From Chitinophaga japonensis (GTDB lineage Bacteria; Bacteroidota; Bacteroidia; Chitinophagales; Chitinophagaceae), in assembly GCF_007830125.1 (NCBI RefSeq), contig NZ_VLLG01000004.1, positions 418,386 through 482,385 on the forward strand: DNA of 64,000 bases. The letters run 5' to 3'. Below, one piece after another: positions 17,247 through 26,276 of this stretch. A program made the position numbers and the translations under genes. How positions within the stretch are numbered: position 1 is the stretch's first letter; every line of letters begins with the position of its first letter. The notes beneath the pieces are model-generated. The model searched no databases and was not told the DNA's origin. It saw only the letters and a program-made list of their open reading frames with translations.

Positions 17247-19749
17247 GCGTTTCTGTGCCCTCATTCTCTTCGCTGCTCAACTCCTCCTGTTCATCCAGCC
17301 TGGCCACGGCGGCTATTTCATCGTTGCCATCGAGGCGTATCAGGCGCACCCCCTGGGTAGCCCTGCCGGCCTCGCGGACGTCCGCCACCGCCATACGGAT
17401 GGTGATGCCGGATTTGCAGGTGATCATCAGGTCGTCCTTTTCCGTTACGTCCAGGATAGCGATCAGGCTGCCTGTTTTCTCCGTAATATTGATGGTCTTT
17501 ACCCCTTTTCCGCCCCTGTTGGTGATGCGGTACTCTTCAATGCTGGTTCTTTTTCCAAAGCCCTTTTCAGATACCACGAGCACGGTACGGGATTCATCCT
17601 CCTTATTAACACAAATCATACCAACCACTTCATCTTTCTCATTATCCACTTCAATACCCCTTACGCCGATGGCGCCGCGGCCGGTGTCACGCACGGTATT
17701 TTCCGGGAAGCGGATGGCGCGCCCGCTCTGTACGGCCATCATGATCTCGCTGTTGCCGTCCGTAAGCTTTGCTTCCAGCAACTGGTCGCCTTCGTTGATA
17801 GTGATGGCGTTCACCCCGTTCTGGCGGGGACGTGAGAACTCTTCCAGCAGTGTTTTCTTGATGATACCGTTCTTGGTGCAGAGCACTATGTAGTGGTTGT
17901 TGATATAATCCTTGTCCCCCAGGTCCTTGATATCGATGATCGCCCTGATCTTGTCGTCGGAGGGCAGGGTGATGAGATTCTGTATAGCGCGGCCCTTGCT
18001 TTGTTTTTCGCCTTCGGGGATCTCGTACACCTTTAACCAGAAACAGCGGCCCTTTTCGGTGAAGAACAGCATGGTATGGTGGGTGGAGGCCACGAAGAGG
18101 TGCTCTATGTAGTCCTCGCCCCGGGTTTTGCCGCCAATGGCGCCACGGCCGCCGCGTTTCTGCTGGCGGTAGTCGTATGCGGAGGTACGCTTGATGTAGC
18201 CCATGTGGGAGATGGTGATCACCACGTCCTCTTCGGCAATGATATCCTCGATGCGCATTTCGCTGGCCAGGTACTGGATCTCGGTCTTGCGCTCGTCGCC
18301 GAACTTCTTTTTCACATCCAGCAGTTCGTCCTTGATGATCCTGAAGCGCAGGCCTTCGTCGTTCAGCACATCTTTCAGGTAAGCGATCAGTTTCATGATC
18401 TCGTCATATTCTTCCTTGATCTTGTCGCGCTCCATGCCGGTAAGGCGTTGCAGGCGCAGTTCCAGGATGGCTTTGGACTGTATCTCCGTCAGGTTGAACT
18501 GGGTCATCAACCCTGTTTTGGCCTCGTCCGGGGTACGGGAGGCGCGGATCAGCGCGATCACTTCATCGAGGTGGTCCAGGGCGATGAGGTAGCCTTCCAG
18601 TATGTGGGCCTTTTCTTCGGCCTTGCGCAGTTCGTAGCGGGTTCTGCGCAGCACCACTTCATGGCGGAAATCCACGAATTCCGCCAGCAGGTCCTTCAGG
18701 TTCAGGATGCGGGGCCTTCCTTTTACGAGGGCCACGTTGTTGATCCCGTAGGAGGTTTGCAGCTCGGAGTATTTATAAAGCTGGTTCACTACCACGTTGG
18801 CAATGGCTTCGCGCTTCAGGTCTATGACCAGGCGCATGCCTTCGCGGTCGCTTTCGTCGCGCACTTCGGAAATGCCTTCAATGATCTTGTCGTCTGCCAG
18901 TTGGGCTATTTTCTGGTGCAGCACGGCTTTGTTGATCTGGTAGGGCAGCTCGTATATCACCAGCCTTTCACGGCCGGCTTTGGTAGTTTCCACGTTTATT
19001 TTACCGCGCACCACTACCCTGCCGCGGCCTGTTTCAAAGCCCTGTTTTACGCCTTCGTAGCCGTAAATGATACCGCCGGTAGGAAAGTCGGGGGCTTTTA
19101 CGTGCTTGATCAGCTCCTCCACGGTGATCTCCCTGTTGTCGATATAGGCTACCAGGCCGTCCACCACCTCGCTGAGGTTGTGGGGCATTACGTTGGTGGC
19201 CATACCTACGGCGATACCGGAGGCGCCGTTTACCAGCAGGTTGGGAATACGGGTGGGCAGTACGGAAGGTTCTTCGAGGGTGTCATCGAAGTTGAGGTTG
19301 AAATCCACCGTTTCCTTTTCAATATCTTCCAGCATGGCCTCTGCAATGCGCTGCATGCGCACCTCGGTGTAACGCATGGCCGCCGGGTCGTCGCCGTCCA
19401 CGGAGCCGAAGTTACCCTGACCGTCTACCAGTGGGTAGCGCATGGTCCAGGGTTGCACCAGGCGGGCGATGGTATCGTAAATGGCCTTGTCGCCGTGGGG
19501 GTGGTACTTACCCATTACCTCGCCCACCACACGGGCGGATTTCTTGTAAGGCTTGTTGCTGTTGTTGCCCAGCTCATTCATCCCGAATAAAACGCGGCGG
19601 TGCACCGGTTTTAAACCGTCCCTTACATCCGGCAGGGCGCGGCCTACGATCACGGACATAGAGTAGTCTATGTAAGCCGTTTTCATTTGTTCCTCGATAT
19701 TGATCTGGATAATCCTGCCCTCTTGCTGATTTTCCGTATTTTCTGCCAT
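17230..19749 (-). CDS. gyrA: DNA gyrase subunit A
   Basis: 839 residues, normal length. Contains the breakage-reunion domain with catalytic Tyr127 (AAMRYTE), the quinolone region KYHPHGDKAIYDTIARL, and a C-terminal beta-pinwheel with a GyrA-box-like YRQQKRGGRGAIGG that distinguishes it from ParC. The tail is acidic (EEQEELSSEENEGTETPVNNE region). Residue 88, equivalent to E. coli Ser83, is lysine, while the residue equivalent to Asp87 is Asp92. A TATATTTG promoter box lies just upstream. Confidence 0.97.
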   Translation of the reverse strand: MAENTENQQEGRIIQINIEEQMKTAYIDYSMSVIVGRALPDVRDGLKPVHRRVLFGMNELGNNSNKPYKKSARVVGEVMGKYHPHGDKAIYDTIARLVQPWTMRYPLVDGQGNFGSVDGDDPAAMRYTEVRMQRIAEAMLEDIEKETVDFNLNFDDTLEEPSVLPTRIPNLLVNGASGIAVGMATNVMPHNLSEVVDGLVAYIDNREITVEELIKHVKAPDFPTGGIIYGYEGVKQGFETGRGRVVVRGKINVETTKAGRERLVIYELPYQINKAVLHQKIAQLADDKIIEGISEVRDESDREGMRLVIDLKREAIANVVVNQLYKYSELQTSYGINNVALVKGRPRILNLKDLLAEFVDFRHEVVLRRTRYELRKAEEKAHILEGYLIALDHLDEVIALIRASRTPDEAKTGLMTQFNLTEIQSKAILELRLQRLTGMERDKIKEEYDEIMKLIAYLKDVLNDEGLRFRIIKDELLDVKKKFGDERKTEIQYLASEMRIEDIIAEEDVVITISHMGYIKRTSAYDYRQQKRGGRGAIGGKTRGEDYIEHLFVASTHHTMLFFTEKGRCFWLKVYEIPEGEKQSKGRAIQNLITLPSDDKIRAIIDIKDLGDKDYINNHYIVLCTKNGIIKKTLLEEFSRPRQNGVNAITINEGDQLLEAKLTDGNSEIMMAVQSGRAIRFPENTVRDTGRGAIGVRGIEVDNEKDEVVGMICVNKEDESRTVLVVSEKGFGKRTSIEEYRITNRGGKGVKTINITEKTGSLIAILDVTEKDDLMITCKSGITIRMAVADVREAGRATQGVRLIRLDGNDEIAAVARLDEQEELSSEENEGTETPVNNE

Positions 19750-19792
19750 TAGTTATTGGTTTACAGTTTTTTCTGCTTGTTGTACAGAAACG

Positions 19793-19800
19793 CAAATATA
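19793..19800 (-). promoter_or_regulatory. Candidate gyrA -7 box (TATATTTG)
   Basis: Exact TAnnTTTG on the minus strand, 43 bases before the gyrA ATG. No clear TTG -33 element is seen at the expected distance. Confidence 0.55.
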
Positions 19801-19861
19801 GGCTTTTTCAGCCATTTTTTGCTCCTTCGTTGCTTCCCCAAAAAGGAGCTCAAAAAGGGGC

Positions 19862-19889
19862 CCCGCAACCGATTACCGCCGGTTGCGGG
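19862..19889. other. Perfect 10-bp hairpin in the gyrA upstream spacer
   Basis: CCCGCAACCG and its complement flank an 8-base loop. No T-run follows, so it is not a standard terminator. Lies in the roughly 500-base divergent gap between gyrA and 20249, which otherwise holds a low-complexity repeat and no gene. Confidence 0.5.
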
Positions 19890-19983
19890 CACCCTTCGAT
19901 TAAGCAACCGTACTACTGTAGCGCCAGGCTTTAGCGCCCTGACATTGATACGAAGACTTTTGCGAATGATCTGCTGTCAACTT

Positions 19984-20046
19984 TTACATTTGGGATTTGG
20001 GATTTGGAATTTGGAATTTAGAATTTGGGATTTAGAATTTAATATA
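19984..20046. repeat. Single-arm low-complexity repeat, GGAATTTGGGATTT family (copy 1)
   Basis: About seven tandem imperfect units (ATTTGGGATTTGG, GGAATTTAGAATTTGG). Unlike copies 2 and 3 it has no facing inverted arm, and it lies in a divergent spacer. Confidence 0.65.
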
Positions 20047-20248
20047 TTTTATTATTCCCATATAGAATAAAAAAAATATTGGCAAACTATTTGTTCCTAA
20101 CAGGATGAAAATCAAATATTAAACAGAAAACTTCAAATAATTTTGAGACATTTGAGATCGGATTTGCGGGAAATTCCGAACATATGTAAGACTACTACTG
20201 TTATTTCCGCGAATTGCGTAACCATGTTTTAAAGCTTAAAGAAGGACT

Positions 20249-21574
20249 ATGAGAAACATTCTGTTGTTTGGCGCCGGAAGATCAGCCACCTGCCTTATCG
20301 ACTACCTGGTAACCAATGCCCCCAGGCAGAAGTGGCATGTGACTGTGGTAGACCATGACTTAATGTTAATTAAATCTAAGACCGGCAAATCCTATTATGT
20401 AACGCCGGTAGCCATTGACATCCGGGACCAGGCGGCCCGGCAGCCCCTGGTGCAGGAAACCGACCTGGTGATCTCCCTGCTGCCCCCTGCCCTGCACATC
20501 CTGGTGGCCAAAGACTGCCTGCAGTTCGGCAAGCACCTGCTTACCGCTTCCTATGTAGACCCGGAAGTGCGCAAGCTGCAGAAAGATATCCAGAAGGCCG
20601 GGCTGCTGTTCATGTACGAAATGGGACTGGACCCCGGCATCGATCATATGTCCGCCATGAAGGTGATCCACTCCATTGAAAAGAAGGGCGGGCTGATATA
20701 TTCCTTTAAATCTTACTGCGGGGGGCTGATCTCCCCGGAGAGCAACGATAATCCCTGGCAGTACAAGATCACCTGGAACGCCCGTAACATTGTGCTGGCC
20801 GGGCAGTCCGGCGCTACCTACAAGGACAAGGGCAAGGTGAAGGAGCTGAGCCACGAGCAACTTTTTGACCAGACCAAGACCATTACGATACCGGGGCTGG
20901 GCAAGCTGGCCTTTTATCCCAACCGGGATTCCCTGGCCTATATGAACGCCTATAACCTGGAGAATATTCCCACTTTTATGCGGGCCACCCTGCGCTACCC
21001 GGACTTCTGCGAGGGATGGAGCGCCATTATCCGGCTGGGCCTTACGGACGACAGCCGCAAGATACAGACCGACAACCTGCCTTATTTCAAATGGGCCAGC
21101 CAGCATGTGAAAACTGACAAGGAGCTGAGCAACGAGGAGAATATGGCCCTGCACCTGGGCGTGAGCAGCAAGTCCAAGATCATCCGGCAGTTAAAATACC
21201 TGGGGCTGCTGAACGGGGAGGTCATTAACCTGGGTGAGCAAACCAATGCCGCCGTGCTGCAGCATATCATGGAAACGCGCCTGGGCATGTCGCCCAATGA
21301 CAAGGACATGATCGTAATGATGCACGAGATAGAATTTGAGCGGCGGAATATTGCCACCCGCATGCACAGCTACATGATCGTGCAGGGCGAAGACAACCTG
21401 CGTACCGCCATGGCCAAAACCGTAGGGCTGCCCCTGGGCATCCTGGCCAAGCTGGTGCTGCAGGACAAGGTACCGCTCACCGGCCTGCAGATACCCACCA
21501 TGCCGGAAGTATACAACCCCGTGCTGAAAGAGCTGGAAGAATATGATATCCGGTTCGAGGAAAGCTTTGAATAA
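20249..21574 (+). CDS. Saccharopine dehydrogenase family oxidoreductase
   Basis: 441 residues. N-terminal Rossmann fold with GAGRSA (8-13) and the VVDHD strand end; the middle has LVISLLPPALHILVAKDCLQ, a strong family mark, then MYEMGLDPGIDHMSAMKVIH and the C-terminal domain with SYCGGLISPESNDNPWQYKITW. Relatives are saccharopine reductases (LYS9-type) and other NAD(P)-dependent amino-acid or polyamine dehydrogenases. In Bacteroidota the lysine-degradation role is commonly assigned but not proven here. Stands alone. Confidence 0.85.
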   Translation: MRNILLFGAGRSATCLIDYLVTNAPRQKWHVTVVDHDLMLIKSKTGKSYYVTPVAIDIRDQAARQPLVQETDLVISLLPPALHILVAKDCLQFGKHLLTASYVDPEVRKLQKDIQKAGLLFMYEMGLDPGIDHMSAMKVIHSIEKKGGLIYSFKSYCGGLISPESNDNPWQYKITWNARNIVLAGQSGATYKDKGKVKELSHEQLFDQTKTITIPGLGKLAFYPNRDSLAYMNAYNLENIPTFMRATLRYPDFCEGWSAIIRLGLTDDSRKIQTDNLPYFKWASQHVKTDKELSNEENMALHLGVSSKSKIIRQLKYLGLLNGEVINLGEQTNAAVLQHIMETRLGMSPNDKDMIVMMHEIEFERRNIATRMHSYMIVQGEDNLRTAMAKTVGLPLGILAKLVLQDKVPLTGLQIPTMPEVYNPVLKELEEYDIRFEESFE

Positions 21575-21583
21575 AAGGAAAAG

Positions 21584-22270
21584 TTACTTTTTACTTAGCA
21601 ACGCTGAGAGCGTTGCCACTCCCTCCGTGGCCGGCTTTTCTATGAGATGCAGCCCCCTGATGTGGTTCACCGGCGGAATGCTTTTATCGATCACGTATTT
21701 GGGCACCTGCTCCTGCACATAATCCAGCAGGCCGGCCGCCGGGTATACGTTCAGGGAAGTGCCTACCACCACGAAAATATCGGCCTGCAATACCTCCGCC
21801 AGCGCCGGCTCTATCATCGGTACCGGTTCGCCAAACCAAACAATGTGTGGACGCAACTGTCCGCCGTCCGCCGCCATATCGCCCAGGCGGATGTCCCCTT
21901 CTACCGGGTAGGTCAGCGTATCATCCAGCACGCTGCGCATTTTGAATATCTCCCCGTGCAGGTGCAGCACATGAGATGAGCCGGCCCGCTCGTGCAGGTC
22001 GTCAATATTCTGGGTGATAATGCGCACATCAAACCATTCTTCCAGGGCGGCCAGCCCGGTATGGGCGGCATTGGGCAAAGCGGCTTTGGCAGCGCGGCGG
22101 CGCTGGTTATAGAAATCCAGCACCAGGCCGGGATTTTGCTGCCATCCCTGCGGGGAGGCCACTTCATAAATATCGTATTCCTCCCACAGCCCGTTGCTGT
22201 CCCGGAAGGTCCTTATGCCGCTTTCCGCGCTGACACCGGCGCCGGAAAGCACTACCAGACGAGGCTTCAT
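21584..22270 (-). CDS. cobB: Sirtuin (NAD-dependent protein deacylase), cysteine-free
   Basis: 228 residues. NAD-binding GAGVSAESGIRTFRD, the QNIDDLHERAG loop (87 on) and catalytic His105 in LHLHGE are intact. Tyr54 and Arg57 in DFYNQRRR match the SIRT5-type pair that favours acidic acyl groups such as succinyl-lysine. The usual four zinc-binding cysteines between HGE and RPHIVWFGE are absent; the protein has no cysteine at all. Convergent with 20249 after nine bases. Confidence 0.92.
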   Translation of the reverse strand: MKPRLVVLSGAGVSAESGIRTFRDSNGLWEEYDIYEVASPQGWQQNPGLVLDFYNQRRRAAKAALPNAAHTGLAALEEWFDVRIITQNIDDLHERAGSSHVLHLHGEIFKMRSVLDDTLTYPVEGDIRLGDMAADGGQLRPHIVWFGEPVPMIEPALAEVLQADIFVVVGTSLNVYPAAGLLDYVQEQVPKYVIDKSIPPVNHIRGLHLIEKPATEGVATLSALLSKK

Positions 22271-22382
22271 ACTATAAATTTACAATTTCCGTTAAATGTC
22301 TGTGAGCGCGCCGCTACAAAACATGAAACAAAGATTACATATAACTATACGCCATTACGACAAATAATCAAGTACGCTTATA

Positions 22383-22410
22383 TTTGGAATATACAGTACT
22401 CCTATATTTG
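22383..22410 (+). promoter_or_regulatory. Promoter of the PAP2 phosphatase (TTTG / TATATTTG)
   Basis: TTTG at 22383-22386, 16 bases, then a perfect TATATTTG at 22403-22410. It overlaps the first ATG of the downstream reading frame (22384), which therefore cannot be the translated start of a transcript made here. Confidence 0.7.
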
Positions 22411-22431
22411 CAAAAAAACAAAGTTTTAGCA

Positions 22432-23316
22432 TTGAATCTACGCTTAATCCAGTATCTGCACTGTTGCCTGTTGCTGACAGTCCCCTTATTTGCTATTGCA
22501 CAAACAGACAGCAGCTATGCTTCCGGGGATAGCAGTTACGTTCCGGGAGATACTTTACATACCGCAGCGCCTGCAACAGACACTATATGGCCTGTACCCG
22601 ACAGCATCATTAACTACCGGATCAACGGCGCTTACCTGAGAAGCTATGTGGATGATTTCAAATTTATAGTCGGCCGCCCGGCACGCTGGACCTCCAAAGA
22701 CCTCACCCGCCTGGGAATTGTGCTGGGAGCTACCGGCCTGTTAATGGCCGGCGACCATGAGATCAAACAATTCTTCAGCGGCAACCGCACCAAAAGCATC
22801 AATAGTGTATCGGGGCAAATAGAGCCTTTTGGCAATACCTACGGTCCTCTCCTGTTAGGCGGCATGTACCTGGCGGGGGTAGTGACGCGTGAACGGCCGC
22901 TGGAGCACGCTTCCCTGATGGCCACCAAGTCACTGATCATTTCCACCCTGTTCTATACGGCCACCAAAGCGATCATCCGCCGGCAACGGCCTGCTTTTAC
23001 CAATGATCCCTTCAGCTATAACGCCCCATTCAGCATGGACAAACGGTTCACATCGTTTCCATCCGGGCATATGCACACGGTCATGACGATCGCTACCGCC
23101 CTGGCGGAGGTATATGGGAAAGACCATCCCTGGGTGCCCTGGGTAGCTTACAGCATTGCAGGATTGACCGGCGTATCGCGTTTGTACGATAACCGGCACT
23201 GGAGCAGTGACGTATGGATAGGCGCTTCCTTAGGCTATTTTGTGACCAAGACCGTTTTTAAACGTCATCGTCAGCTCTTAAAAAAGCATACCTATAATCC
23301 ACTGGTGGCACCATAG
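22432..23316 (+). CDS. PAP2-family phosphatase, exported or membrane anchored
   Basis: 294 residues from a TTG start at 22432, chosen because the ATG at 22384 lies inside the promoter and because the TTG gives a good signal peptide (NLRLIQYLHCCLLLTVPLFA, then IAQ). All three PAP2 motifs are present: KAIIRRQRP (KX6RP), FPSGHMH (PSGH) and SRLYDNRHWSSD (SRX5HX3D). It removes phosphate from lipid or isoprenoid phosphates in the periplasm (family knowledge). Its last 59 bases overlap the end of pruA on the opposite strand. Confidence 0.88.
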   Translation: MNLRLIQYLHCCLLLTVPLFAIAQTDSSYASGDSSYVPGDTLHTAAPATDTIWPVPDSIINYRINGAYLRSYVDDFKFIVGRPARWTSKDLTRLGIVLGATGLLMAGDHEIKQFFSGNRTKSINSVSGQIEPFGNTYGPLLLGGMYLAGVVTRERPLEHASLMATKSLIISTLFYTATKAIIRRQRPAFTNDPFSYNAPFSMDKRFTSFPSGHMHTVMTIATALAEVYGKDHPWVPWVAYSIAGLTGVSRLYDNRHWSSDVWIGASLGYFVTKTVFKRHRQLLKKHTYNPLVAP

Positions 23317-24898
23317 TTTCCTTAATGGTCCGGGCATTGAGCCAGCGGTACAGGTTGAGCATGGAGCCGGCCTTGTCGTTGGTGCCGGATGCCCGGGCGC
23401 CGCCAAACGGCTGCTGCCCTACCACTGCGCCGGTGGGCTTGTCATTGATATAGAAGTTGCCGGCGCTGTTCACCAGCTTGCGGGTAGCCAGCTCGATAGC
23501 GTAGCGGTCCGTAGCCAGTATGGAGCCGGTGAGGGCATAGTCTGAAGTGCTGTCCACCAGTTGCAGGGTTTCCTCGAACTGGTCGGCTTTATAAGTGTAA
23601 ACCGTCAGCACCGGGCCGAATATTTCCTCGCACATGGTGCGGTATTTGGGATCGGTGGTGTGGATCACGGTGGGCTCTATAAAATAGCCGTCGGTTTTGC
23701 TGTAGTTGCCGCCGGCAATGATCTTCACTTTTGGATCTTTCTTTGCCTGCGCTATGTACGCGCTGATCTTGTCAAAGGAGCGCTCGTCTATCACCGCATT
23801 GATGAAGTTGCCAAAATCCTCCACGGTGCCCATTTTCATGGTGCCCAGCGTAGCTTTCAGTTTTTCCAGCACTTCGTCTGCCATGCTATCCGGCAGGTAG
23901 GCGCGGGAAGCGGCGGAGCATTTTTGTCCCTGGTACTCGAACGCACCGCGGGCCAGGGCCGTAACCACTACATCCACCGGGGCGGAGGCGTGGGCCACTA
24001 CAAAGTCCTTGCCGCCGGTTTCCCCTACAATGCGCGGGTAAGACCGGTATTTGTCAATATTCCCGCCGATGGTCTTCCACATCTGTTGGAATACGCCGGT
24101 GGAGCCGGTAAAGTGAATGCCGGCAAAATGGCGGTGGGCAAAGCACACATCGCCCAGCACGGGACCTTCTGCATACACCAGGTTGATCACGCCGTCCGGC
24201 AGGCCGGCTTCCAGCAATATCTGCATGAACATGCTGGCGGCAAATACCTGGGTATTGGCAGGCTTCCACACCACTACGTTGCCGCACATGGCGGGCGCCG
24301 TGGGCAGGTTGCCGCCGATAGCGGTAAAGTTGAACGGCGTTACAGCCAGCACAAAGCCTTCCAGGGGGCGGTATTCTGTGCGGTTATGGATACCGGCCGG
24401 GCTGTACGGCTGCTGTTTGTATATTTCACCCAGGTAGTGCACGTTAAAGCGCAGGAAGTCTATCAGTTCGCAGGCGCTGTCTATTTCCGCCTGGTAGGCA
24501 TTCTTGCTTTGTCCCAGCATGGTAGCCGCATTCATGTGGTAGCGGTACTTCGTGGCGATCAGCTCTGCTGCGCGCAGGAAAATGGCGGCGCGCTGTTCCC
24601 AGGGCGTAGCGGCCCATTGGGCCTGTGCCGCCAGGGCGGCGTCTATAGCGGTTTGCACATGGCTGGCGTCTCCCATGTGGAAATGGCCCAGTTTGTGTTT
24701 TATTTCATGCGGGGGGCGTATGTCCACCGTTTTACCGGTGCGTACTTCCTTACCGCCAATGTACATGGGAATGTCTGCAGGGGCAGCCTTGAACGCCGCC
24801 AGTTGCTTTTTTAATGCGGCCCTTTCCGGGGAGCCCGGCGCGTAGTTCAGTACCGGCTCGTTCTGGGGTGCTGCAAAATGAAAATAAGCGTTGTGCAT
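23258..24898 (-). CDS. pruA: L-glutamate gamma-semialdehyde dehydrogenase (1-pyrroline-5-carboxylate dehydrogenase)
   Basis: 546 residues, typical of the single-domain PruA. Oxidises glutamate semialdehyde to glutamate with NAD, the second step of proline breakdown. Signatures: FNFTAIGGNLPTAPA, the glutamate loop VGETGGKDF, catalytic Cys in GAFEYQGQKCSAASR, and EEIFGPVLTVY. The proline dehydrogenase partner is not adjacent. The C-terminus (FLRADDDV) overlaps the convergent PAP2 gene. Upstream lies an inverted repeat separating it from prfB. Confidence 0.96.
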   Translation of the reverse strand: MHNAYFHFAAPQNEPVLNYAPGSPERAALKKQLAAFKAAPADIPMYIGGKEVRTGKTVDIRPPHEIKHKLGHFHMGDASHVQTAIDAALAAQAQWAATPWEQRAAIFLRAAELIATKYRYHMNAATMLGQSKNAYQAEIDSACELIDFLRFNVHYLGEIYKQQPYSPAGIHNRTEYRPLEGFVLAVTPFNFTAIGGNLPTAPAMCGNVVVWKPANTQVFAASMFMQILLEAGLPDGVINLVYAEGPVLGDVCFAHRHFAGIHFTGSTGVFQQMWKTIGGNIDKYRSYPRIVGETGGKDFVVAHASAPVDVVVTALARGAFEYQGQKCSAASRAYLPDSMADEVLEKLKATLGTMKMGTVEDFGNFINAVIDERSFDKISAYIAQAKKDPKVKIIAGGNYSKTDGYFIEPTVIHTTDPKYRTMCEEIFGPVLTVYTYKADQFEETLQLVDSTSDYALTGSILATDRYAIELATRKLVNSAGNFYINDKPTGAVVGQQPFGGARASGTNDKAGSMLNLYRWLNARTIKETMVPPVDYRYAFLRADDDV

Positions 24899-24940
24899 CC
24901 TCTCAATAAGTTTAGTGGTTCGTGATTTTGTTGTAATTCA

Positions 24941-25042
24941 GAATGTAAAATATCAAATGTAAAATGATAAATGTAAAAGTATAGTGCAGCGAATGTAGTG
25001 CTACATTATACTTTTACATTTGAAATTTAAAATTTTACATTT
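24941..25042. repeat. Long inverted repeat, TTTACATTTGAAATT family (copy 1)
   Basis: Arms about 24941-24982 (AATGTAAAAT units) and 25004-25041 (TTTTACATTTGAAATTT). The inner ends also pair (AAGTATA with TATACTT). The right arm lies just after the prfB stop on the minus strand. Confidence 0.75.
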
Positions 25043-25043
25043 T

Positions 25044-26133
25044 TCAGGCCTCTTCTTTCGCCATCATCAGGTATGCCTTGATGAAGCCGCCCAGGTCGCC
25101 GTCCATGACGGGCTGTACATTGCCCACCTCAAAATCGGTGCGGTGGTCTTTGATCATCTTGTACGGGTGGAATACGTAGGAACGGATCTGGGAGCCCCAT
25201 TCTATCTTACGTTTATTGGCGTTAGCCGCGTTCTTCAACTCCTCGCGCTTGCGGATCTCCTCTTCATACAGGCGTGATTTCAGCATGGTGAGCGCCTTTT
25301 CACGGTTCTCACCCTGGGTGCGGGCCTGCTGGCATTCAATGATGATGCCGGAAGGGATGTGCTTGAGGCGCACGGCGGTTTCCACCTTGTTCACGTTCTG
25401 TCCGCCCTTGCCCCCGGAGCGGTAGAATTCCCATTCCAGGTCGGCAGGATTAACGGCGATCTCGATGGTATCGTCTACCAGCGGGTATACGAAAACGGAG
25501 GCGAAGGAGGTATGCCGGCGCGCGTTGGCATCGAAGGGCGAGATACGCACCAGGCGGTGCACGCCGCTTTCCGCTTTCAGCAAGCCATAGGCAAAGTCGC
25601 CGTCAAACTCCAGCGTAGCGGATTTGATGCCGGCGCCATCCCCGTACTGCACGTCAATTTCAGATACTTTCCAGCCCTGTTTTTCGCCGTACATGCGGTA
25701 CATGCGCAACAGCATCTCGGCCCAGTCCTGGCTTTCGGTGCCGCCGGCGCCTGAGTTGATGGTGAGCATGGCCGGCATTTCGTCTTCCGGCTGGTTCAGG
25801 GTGGATTTAAATTCAAGCTCATCCAGTGCGGCCAGCGCCTGCTGGTAGGCGGCCTGTACTTCCTCCTCCGAGGCCTCTCCTTCTTTCTGGAAATCATACA
25901 GCACGCTGCTGTCTTCTATGGCAGTCTGTACGTCCCCGTAAAGGTCTACCCAGAATTTGTTTACCTTGATCTCTTTCAGGATGGAAGTGGCCCTGGCATT
26001 GTCGTCCCAGAAGCCGGGCGCAAGGGTAAGCTGTTTGTCGTTTTCTATTTTTGCTATGCGGTCCTGGACGTTAAAGAAAACCTCCCAGGACGTGGAGACG
26101 GTCCCTCATAGCTTTAAGTTGCTCTGCTGTCAT
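25044..26133 (-). CDS. prfB: Peptide chain release factor 2, expressed by programmed +1 frameshift
   Basis: Terminates translation at UGA and UAA. The first 20 codons (26133-26074, ending LHVLGGFL) meet an in-frame TAA at 26073-26071; reading continues in +1 from AAC at 26072 (NVQDRIAKIENDK) to the stop at 25044, giving 362 residues in all, the usual RF2 length. The site GGGAGG TTTTCTTTAAC has the Shine-Dalgarno-like stimulator and CTT slip codon of the classic RF2 site, but with TAA instead of TGA. Domain marks: GTESQDWAEMLLRM, the SPF anticodon-like tripeptide (VRISPFDANARR) and GGKGGQNVNKVETAVRL with the GGQ motif. Confidence 0.95.
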
Positions 26134-26141
26134 AATGGGCG

Positions 26142-26149
26142 CAAATGTA
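26142..26149 (-). promoter_or_regulatory. Candidate prfB -7 box (TACATTTG)
   Basis: Exact TAnnTTTG only eight bases before the prfB ATG at 26133, implying a nearly leaderless mRNA. If transcription begins after 26133, the in-frame ATG at 26109 would be the first usable start. Confidence 0.5.
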
Positions 26150-26154
26150 AGGAA

Positions 26155-26200
26155 AAATGTGCAGATGTGCGCATATGCAGATGTGCTGATGAATGCATTG
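26155..26200. repeat. AATGTGCGGATG-family repeat (copy 1, degenerate)
   Basis: Repeats of GTGCAGATGTGCGCATATGCAG type between prfB and the TspO-like gene, resembling the arms at 37933. It lacks clear separate arms. Confidence 0.4.
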
Positions 26201-26276
26201 TGCATTATATTTAGCATAATATTTGCTATTTTTTCGGTATTCTTTTTTCCTTCAGATATCCAAACCTGACTATTCT

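Noticed and set aside
18076..19590. Plus-strand 504-residue open frame inside gyrA
   Set aside because: Antisense shadow; the translation is rich in His/Val/Gln runs with no domain, while the opposite strand is clearly GyrA.
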